Position numbers and translations under genes: made by a program. The notes below the pieces were generated by a model. It saw only the letters and a list, made by a program, of their open reading frames with translations, was not told the origin of the DNA and made no database searches. From Chrysaora quinquecirrha (lineage: Eukaryota > Cnidaria > Scyphozoa > Semaeostomeae > Pelagiidae): DNA of 64,000 nt. The stretch is taken from NCBI GenBank assembly GCA_014526335.1, contig JACTAT010000117.1, forward strand, positions 1-64,000. The letters are read 5' to 3'. This document shows, piece after piece, positions 1 to 12,900 of this stretch. Numbering within the stretch: the first letter of the stretch is position 1; every line of letters begins with the position of its first letter.

Positions 1-1379
1 TGTACAAAAATATCTTTATATTATTTTAGACCAACCCTTTTTGTGTCAAAATATAGATTTTCAATACATAAAACCTTTTCAGTGACTTACAAAATCGCTT
101 TTTGTTAGTAGTACTCGATGCGGGAGTTTTGGTACAGCGGCGGGAGTTTCTTGAAAAAAAGTTTGTTATTTGAAAAAAAGAGTACAAAAACGCTGCAGTT
201 TTATCAGTTTTTCAGTTCATGGTTTGGTCATAAGTCCCAAGATACGAAAAATGCTTTTGGAGTAAATTGCTGAGGGGCTTTATCTTTTTTAGGCAGTGTC
301 AAATAAGACACTGCCTTAGCGGCATCGAGTTTCGCTCGAACGCCATTTTTCCGGTCCTTTCGCACTACTAGTTTCTTTTTGGGCTCTCTCCGTTCTGAAA
401 CAACTCTCACAAATCAGCCAGCTTGGCACAAAAAAGAATATCGTTTTGCACTTATCCTGCCGTCCTTTGAATTAAATTTTCTTGACTGTCCTATTTTTCA
501 TAATTGTTTAAAGTCGAAATGTACGATTACTCCCGCTGTACGATTACTCCCACCTCTACCCTACAATGCTCTCCCAAGGCTTCGTTATTTTTACGAAATT
601 GCGATGAAAAACGAAAACATCTTGAAACGTTCTTCAAAATCGTTTATGTTCCTAAATGTTTCCGCTAGCTTGTTTCTTTGCTTTGTTAAAGTCTTGCACC
701 ACTCAAAGACTTTTTATACAAGATTGTTGCATCGAGGCATGGTATCTAAATCTGTATGACCCTTTGTTGAAACTTCGGCTTAAATACTTGAATAGGTATA
801 TTTTATGGAAATTACAAAACAAACCATTAACCCAATATATCCTTACAGCTCCATCCACTTTTTAGCTGCAGTGATGAAGCAATGACTCATAGCTGCAGTT
901 TTAGAATTGCTAGATATAGGCATAAGATATAGGGAACATGCAACCGACAAGGGCATTCATTTTGACAATATTCGCATAACGAACGAAAGGTATTTTTACA
1001 GAACGGAATAACATTTCGGTCGGAACAGAAAAGATGTTTGATAGGAACAGAATAGGACTTTTGGTAACAACGAAAAAGGAATTTCGGCCGGAACGGAGTA
1101 GAATTTCTGTGTTTGGGTATATGGGCAAAATTTTAATGAAATTGGTATTAAAACGGATGTTAAGCTTGCTTGAGTGGCAAGTCGCTAATCAAAGTTTGGT
1201 CAAGTGCCCTCCTGTAGCTATAGAATGCCGAATTCAGTCCTAAATCAAGCCAAAGCAAATCATACGTTCATAATCCGTTTGTCTGCAGGGCAAGGACTCC
1301 AATTTACACTGGTGAATAGGCATCGTTGATTCCCGTTGCCAATCTGGTTTACATTTTTCTCTTGCTGCATTATTTGCAG
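1..1379. other. Upstream region of transcobalamin-like gene, no coding exon recognised
   Basis: No exon is recognised here. The missing 5' exons of the transcobalamin-like gene should lie here or left of the window. Short G- or C-rich strings (GCGGGAGT near 120-150, ACTCCCGC near 530-545) face each other in inverted orientation and may be the ends of a decayed short element. The open frames on both strands are short and have no recognisable domain. Confidence 0.4.
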
Positions 1380-3451
1380 GTGAATTCAATCACTGGTTCC
1401 AGTACTCGTTAGCACTAACAGCATTAGGCATTAGCAATGTCAAGGTGCCATCGAAGTATCCAATGAAAATTGTTCACAAGATCGAGCACATATTAAGAAC
1501 CAGACAACAGCACAGCAAAGATACGTGCGCAATGATGGTGATTGCATTTGCTTCTGTTTACAAGCAGTTTGAAAAACAACCAGTTGGAAATAAGATAAAA
1601 CAAATAATGCTAAAAGTGGCAAGTACATTGGCAAAAAAAGTCTCGATTGAACAAGACAATCTCTGGACAAAATCACTTGTTATGCAGGTAAAGAAAAATA
1701 AATAGATGAATGTGACAAGATCCCAACGTGATCTTAAGAATTCTAATGTATTATTTTCTAACAACCTAACTCATTTATCTACATCGGCTAATATATGCAC
1801 AACTGGACTGCTTTCGAAAGCAGAAGAAATGCAAAGTGAAACAATACCTCCTTCAAATACTGGGTTTTAGTATTTTTATGAAAGTGGCAAGGGTTTATGC
1901 TTGTTTGCAACCTTTCCTACTATATGCAAGATTATTCTCTATTCCCAAAGAACGAAAATGGCTTTTTGCCCATTTCTAGTTTCTTAGGTGGTATACCACT
2001 ATTATTTTGGCCAAATGTGTGGTTCTGCTTTTTGACATAAATATAGGCTTAAAAGCATAAAGATTCAGATGATTTAACTTGGAAGTGCATATCCTTTCCT
2101 TATTTTCCAGAATAAAGCATTTAGTTCCCAGTAGTCAGTGTTTTAAATACATAGCAACCCCTTAGCAACGAATATTTTTAACTTGTTACCCAAAAAACCC
2201 CAGTTGCCGGTGCAGTTTTTCCAATTGCATCCTGCCATTATTCTTTGGTCTGCCTGTCAAATCTTGGATAAGGTCAGAAGCGTTTTTTAAGGTTACCTTA
2301 CTTTCATACATTTTCAAGGCTCAAACAGCAGCAAACAGTGTTCTGAAGGAGAAAGAACACGTGGTTTGGAAGACTAAAAGATGCAATGATATCTATAACA
2401 GTATTCTAAGCAAAAAACGACGTGGTGGATCATTTGGAGGCCTTTCTGCCAATCTTCATGTTTTGCCAGCTTTAGCTGGAGTTTCTTATCTTGACCTGAT
2501 GAATGATGACGTTTGTTCTGCTACAATTAAGGGTAAGTAATCAACTGATATCTTATAGATGCATTTTTGCTTCTATCTCGCCTGCATTTAGGATGAATTG
2601 TTGTTTAAAGACCCATCTCATCCAGTTGATTTTCAGGACGGTCGCCAGCAAAATTCAGAAGGCACCTGCGAAGTAGGGAATCGTTATCTTTTCATAAAAA
2701 AAATCGCTGAACGAAAAATAGATGTTGTTTCTTCGAAAAAGTATCTTCATTCCCCATTTTCTTTGGTTGCACGGACGAAAAGGATAACGCCAATGCGAAA
2801 CTGCAACTCCAAATGCTCTCTTAGACCTATCTTTTTTGATAACGAAAAAATATTTCCAGTCGGATGAAGGATTACAGAGTCTAATCCAGAAGGAAGCAAA
2901 AGCTTGCAAAAGTTCTGATCAAGTGCTCCATCCCGACTGTTTCAAAAGGAACGCGAGTAGAGGGGGAGGTCTGTGCAAAGCGTTAGTCAGAGACGGGCAC
3001 CAGCTGTAGAATAACATGGTAAAGGACCATATTGGCCTAGAATCTTCACATACTTACGCTTAACAGTATATCAGTTATAACAGTTAACAGCATGTTGGTT
3101 TGATCTCTAGGTAACAAATCGCAAGAAAAAATCAAAGTCTGCGTGAAGATTGAATTTGAGGGCATCAATAAACGTAACCCACCTCGTCAGATGTTGGTGA
3201 TGGTTAATGGCTCAACTGCAATGGATGCTCTGAATGCCGCTGCATTGATGCCATCCGGTTGCCAAATTGTATCAAAGAAAACATCTTGGGGCGAATCTAT
3301 TCAGAGCATTTGCGGCGTAGAAGTGAATCACAGGAAAAAGATGTATTGGATGTTTTATATTGACGGAAAGATGGCAAGCACAGGTGTTGGAAGCTATTAC
3401 CCAAAAACAGATGAGTGTGTCATCATGAGATATCAGAAAATCAAGATTTAG
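1380..3451 (+). CDS. Transcobalamin / intrinsic-factor-like cobalamin-binding protein (5' partial)
   Basis: Three exons join in frame: 1380-1687, 2319-2532 and 3111-3451 (stop TAG 3449-3451), each with AG acceptors and GT donors. The first two encode alpha-helical repeats with the family pattern (FQYSLALTALG, then HSKDTCAMMVIAFASV), ending in GGSFGGLSANLHVLPALAG and YLDL, which corresponds to the vertebrate 'LPVLNHKTYIDL' segment. The last exon carries the small C-terminal beta domain (DUF4430-like): GSTAMDALNAAA, then YWMFYIDGKMASTGVGSYYP. Together these are the alpha/alpha-barrel plus beta-domain architecture of transcobalamins, which bind vitamin B12 between the two domains. About 285 residues are present against roughly 400-430 in the vertebrate proteins, so the N-terminus and signal peptide are missing. 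The gene is convergent with Rab5. Family identity is fairly secure; binding of cobalamin is inferred. Confidence 0.8.
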
Positions 3452-5834
3452 CATGTGACTGTGCAGGAGCTCGTACTATGTAACGTAAGATAACTGCATG
3501 ACAAGGCTAATTGATTGCATATGATTGATTTAGATTAATTTCATATCACGTTCATTAAATTTCGTCATTATGCGTAATCTTATCTTCTAGTTCATAAATG
3601 CAGAAATAACAAAAAACTATGGTGAAAATTTCTATATTACAAACTTGATGATTTCCTTCAGAGCATCGAGGAGAAGGGAAGGGGGCAAGTTGCGTAATGA
3701 CCTCAGGGTGCAAGGGGTATCGTGATAAAGTCCAGTATTTTCTTCATTATTGAAGAAGGAACAGAAAGAAAATTTGTTAAAGAGAACAATATGATGCAAA
3801 AAAAATTTAGAATTTTAGACCATGGAATCACGGCCTTGGAATTTTAGACCATCGAATTTCTGATTTGCTGCAGAGATTCTTTCCATATCTTTGTACCAGA
3901 ACTGCACCGGAGTCTGAAAGCCGATTACAACGGCGCTCCCTGGATAACAACGTCTGCCACCATGCATGCGCTTTCTATTAGTGTTTGTGCTCTATTTTGT
4001 AGACATTGAAGATGGTCAATGAAACAAATTAATGTGACACGGTTCAGCTTCAACATAAGTAGATGTCAAGCCAAGTCAACATCGATATGCCGTTTTCTGG
4101 AACACAATAGCAGGCGACACACCTGCTTAAAAAGTAAAGTAGCCGTATTGCAGCTTCTTTAGAGGGATGGTGCAACTATCGTCTCGCGCATGCAGCATGC
4201 AGGATTGAAAATTTCAGCTTTTGGTGCACTGCGTTGTTTTTGCCCAATGCAGAAAGTTGCTCCAGCAAAATTCTTTTTGATTTAAATTGTTATGCAGCAT
4301 ATTCGCATCCACATAATGTTTCTGTGGGCCAAATAGGGCTCGTCTCACAAATGCAATTCAACAAATTGCATTAAGTGAATATGTTGCTAGCAAATTGTCA
4401 TCCACCTATATACGCGTTCCTGTGGGAGACAAAGGGCTAGTCTCACAAATGTTATACAATTTGCAGCAATAAAATATAGATAACAACGCTATGTACTGTA
4501 CTGACAACAGCACGTGGCGGTGCGGTCTGGTAACATGTACCACAATGCAGTGCGGGCATTAGCACGTGTGACTTAATAATGGAAAAGGTCTATTCTCCAT
4601 ACTAAGCCTTTATAATAAGGGCGGCTTTTGCCAGTTTTCCACGATTCGTCGTTATATCGTTGATCCGAAGATGCCGAAACCACGAATCGATGATTTTGTA
4701 TAAATCTTAATAAAATAAAAGACGTGGGTTCGCTTGGAGTTCAGGTAATATAAGACATTATGTTGTTGCTTATTTAAATTCTTTGAAATGTATAAACCTC
4801 TAATTATTTGGACGATTGCCGTTTGTTGCCATGGATATCACGTTAAAGGAAAAACAATAAAAAGTTTTACAGTTGACCCATTGACCCACAGAAGCGTGAT
4901 TCTGGTTTTACATTCCATACTAGAAGCAGGTGAGATAAGGAAGTGGCATAACGCAGTTTAGGCTCCCTAGGATGAGGCTCCCTTAGTTCAAGGCCCCCGG
5001 ATCAACAGAGACCCCAAACAAAATTTCTGTATTTTGTGCTTTTTGGCCATATGTTACAAGGCTTCTTAAGGCCATCCCATTAACAGTCATTAACCGGGGG
5101 ACACGTTACGTGCTTTTTTCGTGTTCTAAAGGGCATGTTTTCAAAAATTTGCCCACTTCTCTGAGCCCCCTTCCCTTGCAGAGCTCATTTCGCTTGGCCG
5201 TCCCTGCATAAAGCTCATTTCTGCTTCGCCATCTTACTAAATTCCTACAGGCCACGAACGTCTCTGTTACGCCACTGAGATAGGGTTAAATTTAAATCTT
5301 AACACAATTGTTTTGATTCAACTGAACTCCTGGCCGCTATTTCTTGGCCACTTACACTTGGTGATATATAGAGTGTTACAATTAGCTACACCCTTTCTTC
5401 AAGATTGCACACAATAGAACCAAGTAAATGGCTACAACCGACAAAATTATAGTAATCAAAGAAAGCTCCTCCATACAGCTACAATCTATTATAATTGACT
5501 ATTCACAATGTATTTAGCGAATTTCCATACGATAGTGCAGCAACAGAGGTGGTGAATTTGCATTTATCACACAATTGTTCAACCAGATATCATCAGATAG
5601 GTGACATACTAACAACTGTGATAGGGTATATACCGCTAACAAATGTCATATCTTAAATAGCTGAGGAAGAGAGCAGTTTAATAGTCACTTAACAAGCAGA
5701 TAATTCGGATAGCAGTTTAGCTTGCAAATCAATTTTTATATACTGTAAACATCCCATAACTTATTATTAAAACGACTTATAAAAAGAAATGTACTTCACG
5801 AACTCACTTGGAGTAAAGCAAGCGTAGCAGTTTC
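3452..5834. other. Intergenic: 3' UTR of transcobalamin-like gene, then no gene seen
   Basis: The 3' untranslated region of the transcobalamin-like gene starts here. Possible polyadenylation signals (AATAAA) lie near 4467 and 4708. An approximately 110-bp unit occurs twice in tandem around 4300-4460 (shared CACAAATG and CAATTTG/CAAATTG strings and 'TGTGGG...CAAA-AGGGCT.GTCTCACAAATG'). Nothing else coding or structured is recognised. Confidence 0.35.
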
Positions 5835-6604
5835 ATGATTTTGACAAGGGCGAACTTCGTGCGAAATTTAGTGCAAGAAGATTACCGAAAAAGATTCAGA
5901 GATTTTATGAAAGGAGTTCATTGGTTGAAAGGTACCATTTTCGTTGTATTTCATAACAGAATGACATTTCTTCAGAACCGCATTTCTTCCTTTCAACGCC
6001 TTCGACTTCAATTCAAAGCAAGACCGACTCTTTTTGGTGATATAGCAGAAAAACATTTCTTATAGAGGAAGGCGATCCTAAATTTTACAGCAAATGTTTC
6101 TGCAGTAAAAAAATTACGTGCCTAATCATTTTACTGTAGTGAGATCTTTTCTGGGGGAAAACTGTTTGACTTTCAATAAAAAATGCTATCAAGCTTTCAT
6201 AAGGTCACGATTCATATGAGCGTTTGTAGAGTGAAAAAGTAGTGACGTGATAAAAATCTATTCTTGGGTCTTACTTATTTAAAGTCCATATTCTGAAAGA
6301 AAAACTAGATTCAAATAATACAAACAATGTTCCAGTATGTACAATATTAGCCAAGATACGATCATTTGAAAAATTGAGCTTCTATCTATATGAAATCCCT
6401 GAAAATATGAAAACTTTATGACCTTTGTGAAAAGCACATTGATTTTATATAGAAATGCATTTTGTCAAATTGTCTTATTGCAGCTAATGCTCAGCACGTT
6501 TGAATGATTGCATTATTTTGGCCTACATCTGAGAAAGATTTTTGAATTCCAAAAACCGATTTTTTGATGACTTTTTTTGACAAATTTGTTCTCTCCAGAT
6601 CTTC

Positions 6605-6940
6605 GTGAAAGCTGCTTGTGCTAGACTAAGGCGTTTACAAGAAAATGGGAAACCTTTCAGAGGAAATGCGATAGACTTATGCTCTGTAAGTTCGCTAATC
6701 CAAAAAATTCGCCCTTGTTTTTACGACTATCAGTTGACTTTGGCGACAGGAAGCTCTACAGCTATTATTTATAACCCTGCTTATTCCATGATCTACAAAA
6801 TTCGAAAAAGAATGCAAAAAATATTAAGTGATTCAATTCGGGAGGTGCTTGAAAGAAATATAGCTAGCGGGGGGGGGGGGGATGAAAATAATAATAATAA
6901 ACATATAATGACATACGTTCAACCACGTTATACTGAATGA
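6605..6940 (+). CDS. Unrecognised open stretch, possible exon of an unknown gene
   Basis: An open stretch of 111 codons follows a plausible acceptor (CTCTCCAG at about 6598). It starts FVKAACARLRRLQENGK and is basic and helical-looking (YKIRKRMQKILSDSIREVLERN). It ends in a low-complexity tail encoded by a run of G and AAT repeats just before its stop. A second open stretch at 5835-6065 (ANFVRNLVQEDYRKRFRDFM) lies upstream on the same strand and could belong to the same transcript. I recognise no domain. The stop is only 37 bases from the Rab5 stop codon on the other strand, so it could equally be chance or part of a convergent 3' UTR. Confidence 0.2.
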   Translation: MKAACARLRRLQENGKPFRGNAIDLCSVSSLIQKIRPCFYDYQLTLATGSSTAIIYNPAYSMIYKIRKRMQKILSDSIREVLERNIASGGGGDENNNNKHIMTYVQPRYTE

Positions 6941-6976
6941 TAGAATAAATCTATCAGCGTTGTCATAATACTTCAT

Positions 6977-9900
6977 TTAATTACTTCCACCACAGCATCC
7001 TTTACTTTGGCGCTGGTCAGAGTCTTTGTTAGTAAGCTGTACTCCGCCTCTAGATGATGGTCCTGTTGTACCTCCTTGGGATTCTACGTGTTTCGGCAGT
7101 TTCTTGGCTGCAATAAACAGAAAAGACCCTCAGAAAAGATACGACTCTAGTCTAAACAAGAAACAGTGATCCACCAGCAAGACATGGCCTAAGGCCTATT
7201 TGTACCTCCTTCCCATTTGCTATTTGCTAGCAAATTTGTCGTTCGCCATTCGCTAGTGATTAAAAACAGCCTTCCCTGAGCGAATATGAACTGTTTGATT
7301 GTGCTTCGCAGTCATTAACCGTAAACAACAGAACAGGTACAAAATCAGTTTGTGGGATAAAAACATAATCAAACTTTAGCAAGCTCTATCGCTAGAAAAA
7401 AAAACAGTGAAAAGCGAATGCGAACGCAGTGGAAGTTGGCCTTAAGCCTTGGCAGATAAAATGGGATGCAAAACAAAAGAAAACCATAATAAATCCACCA
7501 AAAAACCAACATTGTCTTATCAAGAATTCCTTGTCTATAAACCTGTTACAACGACTCATTGATTGAGTAACTACTCAGTTTTCTTCCTTCAGTTTCCATC
7601 GTAGTGTTGCTGCCCTGTTTTGTTATATTTTTTGCAAATTTATGTACCAAAATTCAAGGTCAGCTCCTATTAATTGTCTTCTATTACTTTTTTCAAGACA
7701 AGTGCCGCTTTTATATGACGTCGACCTTTATTTGAGTGGCTGCTATTTAAAATACGGCATCTAGGCATATCTAGACGTCTGTTGATTTAAGATTTGGAAA
7801 AAACTAAACTATTTTTGAGTTGTACAAAACTTCAAAACGGCGATGAACAACAGAAACAAAATAGGGCACACTTGAAAGATTTTTTTTCGCCTGACACTCC
7901 TCAGACTCAACGTCAGAAACAGACCGAACAATTTTTTGTTTTGAACTTTATGTTCGACCTTACAAGCAAGAGATCATCATCAGATTGAAAATTTATCAAA
8001 CCTATAATAAATATTAATAAATTCAAATATATATTAATTACAAATTCAAGTATATTCACTCTGATGATGATCTCTTGCTTGTGAGGTCGATTATATAGCT
8101 AAAAAAATTTTGAAGCTTCTGGCTATTGTTAACGTGATTTCTGACAGGTATTGGACTCGGGTCAGGATATAAACTCCACTTAGTCAATTGTATTGGTCTG
8201 TTTCTGACGTTTATACTCTAAGGAGGTCAGATTAAAAAGTTTCAAAGTATAAAAAAACCCTATGATGTTTTCGCTGTTCATCGCAATTAAGAAACTAAGC
8301 AAGAAACTATTACCTATTGCTAAGAATAATTCATTGACATTCATCGCAGTTTTTGCTGACGTTTCCATAAAAAGAAGTCCATTCTCCTCTGAGTATGCCT
8401 GTGCTTCCTACAAAACAACAACTGGAACTCTTTAAAATGAAAAATAACAAAGTACCTGTGCATGATTTAGCATGAATATGGCCTTGGCTCTGGGGTTATC
8501 AAGAAAATGAGTTAGAACAGTCAAGTTTTCTCACTTTTTGTGTTCTTATTTATTATGATATTTACATTTATTATGATATTAAATTCCACTGCCAACCATT
8601 TAAGGTAACATCTTGCAGCAGTACTCTCATAGGCATATTCGCATTGCAACATTGCATGCCACCCACGTAGGTAATTTCAACATCATCACAGATATTACCG
8701 TTTTCATAAAAATTATCGTTATCTGCTTCATATATAGCTTTATAAGCAGGCGCGGATCCAGGGGGGTGCTAGGGGTGCTTGAGCACCTGTCGAAATTTCC
8801 TAGGAGAAATTATGATTTCGTCATATTTGGTAATGCACTAACGAGCCCGAAGCGTTGTCAACCTTCAAATTGCGATCGGGTATCGTTTGAAATGCCAACA
8901 CTACAAAATTTTAATCTCGACTCCTGTTGTCGCTGTTTTGAATCATGCACATTCTATTGACCGAATCTCACTAAGAATAAAACAGTAAACCAATCATGTG
9001 AGAGTATTTCACGAATCAAGCCAATGAGGGCATCGCATATCATTCTGCAAAAATTGAGCGCGAGCACCCCCAGGTCCGTGAATTTTCATATGCCACAGGA
9101 GAGAAAGCCAATCAATAGAAATTTTCAGGAGTGCTCGGCTTTGGCGGGAGCACCCATGGAATTTGAACATTTAACTAGATAACCAATCAGAGTCAATTTT
9201 ATTTCACTTCACCAATTATGGTTTGTTTTTCACGGGTGCTCAACTTTGGCGGGAGCACCCACAGGATCAAACTGCTCTCATACGACGGTGTTGCACTTCA
9301 CAATCAGTTCAGTTCAGCACTTCAAAATGGCGGTCAATCTGTTGAGGGACGTGCTAACGGTTTTCTCTGATAAAGGAATGATTGAAGAAATGATTTGATG
9401 TTTGAAGTTTTTCAGGAGGCATTGAAAAGAAGCCTTCATTGTGTGAGATCTCTAGGCTTCAGTTCCCAAAGAGCCAGTTGCCAAGAGCGGGGAAACAACA
9501 ACCAGTGAGGTGAGAAAGTAGGCAGGGATTGACCTATAGATATATGCTCTTTGGCATGATACTGATTCATTACATTATTCCAGGGTGAGTTTGGATGGGG
9601 TAATTCCAGAGGTAGGGTAAAGTCTACTAACTAGACCTGTGGCCATCCAGGCAGGGGGCAGCAAGCAAGCTTATGGCCCAATGGGCCTAAGTTTCTAATC
9701 TAGTGAAGCCTTACCTAACAGGCTATCTCTGCCAAGGTAGCTAGTCTGACAGACCGCCTAGGTGCACAACAGTCTATTAATATAAAGGTTAAACTTAATA
9801 AGAATCTTGACAGTTTGATCACTGTTTTGAAGTGCTGAACTGTATGACATACATCATACATGTGCTTATCGACGACACATCCGCTCGAATTTCGATGTTG

Positions 9901-12900
9901 CTGCTGGGAAAGGCTCAAATCTTGGTCTTTAAAAGGGCGTTGGCCACCAATAAAAGTTCTAAAATGGGCGTTTCCCGAAATTTTGAAGGGCGTGGTCCCC
10001 GGCCCCCCTTCAGCACCCCTCGGCAAAAACCCTGGATCCGCCCCTGTTAATGAACAAAATTATAAGCAAATAACCGACTTAGTTTAAGTATAAAAATGGT
10101 AAATTATAAATAGTTGTAACTGCAGAATTTAGAGATTGACAGTTGGTTAAGAAATCATAACAGGACAACTGGATTCTGCATATCAACCTCACAGCTCATT
10201 AGCAAAGATATCATTTATTAGCATTGAATCACATGATCTAACTGATTTGAATTTTTATCATAAAAATGCATGGCATAATGAAAAGATTGATAGATGTAAT
10301 AAAGGACAAACCTCAAACTCAATCATTCGTTTGTTACTGAGATCGGCCTTATTTCCAGCCAACGCAATTACAATATTCGCACTTGCTTGTCGATGCAATT
10401 CTTTCACCCAATTTTTAGCTCTTGTGAAGGTATCCTGAAACACAAACATAGGATATAAAACACACAATAATATCTAAAGTCTCACAACATGAAACTTATT
10501 TTGTCTTAAAGGGAATCAACACCCATAAATGTAGCATTTGCCAGACCTATCTTTATCTGAGATAATGCCTTTGCCTTTCGCTTATGAACAATGCACTGGC
10601 TCTTTTGTGAGGAGTAAAAACTCATGACCATGATAAATTGTATTGTGATTTGAAAGCAATTCAATAGGCTATTTTTAAAATGCCCAATATACTGGTGTCG
10701 ACTTGCTTTAAAAATTTCAACTTTGCTTCCGATTTGCCAAAAATTTGATAAGAAAAATGACAGCCTTCTACCTGTAAAACAAGTTTTGAACAGTACTGTT
10801 CATCTTCCGTTACATAGCTCAATATAAAAAAGCTTTTGTTAGTGCTGTACTTGACTTCACCCTGTATTTAGCTGTGTACCTGAAGACGGACAGTGCTTGT
10901 TCAAAATATATACAGAAAGTTGTCGTTTTGTTATTGAATTCTTAGCATATTGCATCAATGCTTTCAGTTCCTTTAAAGGACTTCCCCAGGGCTGTCAATT
11001 CATTGTCTTTTCCATCACTTGATATACAGACGCCTTCTTTGCAGTGCAAGTTGCGAGTCATAATATACCGAACCTATTTAACTATTCCCAAGTTTAATGA
11101 AAGAATCAATTAGTCTTGAACCCACATTTAAAAGAATAGAATAAACTGAAGCTGAAAATGAAGGCAGGCATGGCCATTGGCCAACCAAGACAGTGGTTTA
11201 CATGGCTAATGCAAAGCTTATTAAGATGCTGCCTTGATGCGAGTCCACAAAACAGGAAAGTCAATCTCTTTTCTGTGGTAAAGCTGTGCACCATTCAAGG
11301 GAAAGTAAACTCAGGGAAAGCAAACAGTGGAAGTAGATTTTTCCCAATACATAGCAATGGATAAAGTAAACACGAATCCGGTGAGTATTTATCATACATA
11401 GGCAAGGCAAACGCATTTTCATGCAAAAAATAGCATTAACAATGAAGAATTGATCTCACCGTGTTAGTAATATCATAAACGACGATAGCTGCCTGTGATC
11501 CTCGATAATACATTGGTGCAAGACTATGATATCGTGAAGCAATGTTAAGAAATCTAAAGCTAGATTGGAGAGTTAAAAGTTTATTGGGGACAGAAAAGCA
11601 TCTACTTGCTTTCATCTGAGACAGTTCTCTCTATCATAAAGAAAATGCAAACATATTTAAAAAAAAAAATGATTGTTTGTAAAGGCTGAATATTTTGTGT
11701 TCTGATTTTTATATTTTTAGCTTGTGTTAACTAAGCTCTAGTTAACCAGAGTTGATGGTATTCTCTTGTATTTTTTTTTACATTAACTTAGATTTGTTTT
11801 GTAACTTTATTATAACTTTAATTTAGCGGCCCAAGCCTGATAAGCCCTGCTTTTCTTGGGTCACGTAAAACACATTATTTTGCTTTAATTTTTATCTTAT
11901 ACATTAATTGTGTGTTTTACAAATGAAATTGAATTGAATTGAATTGAATTGAATATAAGCTGCCATTCTAAAAGCTGCAAACTTAAGATTTTTGGATCAT
12001 TCTTTTAACTCTGTGCCAGATAGTAATCAGCATAAAGTTATCCATTTTTCTTGCAGAAGTTCATTAGATGGTCTTTCCAATATTCGTGCTGTAAGAGCCG
12101 GATAAGTATAAATGCCAGAATGAGTCTAAACAACTTTTGATGCTGATTGAAATTTGGCCTCAACACACTCTGGTTGATGGTGTAGGCAGGGTTTTAGGGT
12201 TTCCCTTGAGACACAAACTTAAGCTTTGGTTAAACAAGGAGACATTTGGCACACGATATTGCATTAGGCGCGACTCCCAGGGTGACTAAACATAATGTGA
12301 CAAGTGAGCAACATGTCCCCGAGTCATTTGCATGTCGCAGAGACAAGAAATGTTTCTTTTGTCTCCCAGAAACATTTGCGTGTCTCTTACTAAAAATTTT
12401 GTCACACGCTACAATGTTTCTGAGGTGGCTAACCTGGGAGACACCAAAGGGGATATCAATGTCGCGGGCCACATGTCTTCTAGTATAGCAAGGTCTTTAG
12501 AGACGGCTCACTTCATTAAAGATAAAACTAAATGCTACTGTTAGGATTGTTATGGAGAAAGGATATTTTCTTGTCCAGCAGTATCCCAAATTTCAAATTT
12601 CACTGTTGTGTCATCAAAGCAAACAGTCTGTGTCAAAAAAGCAGCTGAAAAATACAAAGTTATTCATTACATATAAAAATATATAGACCTAAACTTCAAA
12701 GATAGAAATCGCATATTCATCAGAGGCTTTTTTGGTTCTCTTATATTTTCCACAGTTTTTGAAGCTATATTCTTTTATTTTATAGAAAATCTCAGGAACT
12801 TCTTATCAACCCAACTTGAAAGCTGAAATGTTTATGCAGGGTTTTGCAGAATCTAATTTTGATGCTGCCGTAGGATTAAATGCAGTTCTTTGTCTTTCTT

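Noticed and set aside
12230..12488. Two overlapping opposite 80-codon ORFs
   Set aside because: Both are explained by the palindromic element 12234-12484.
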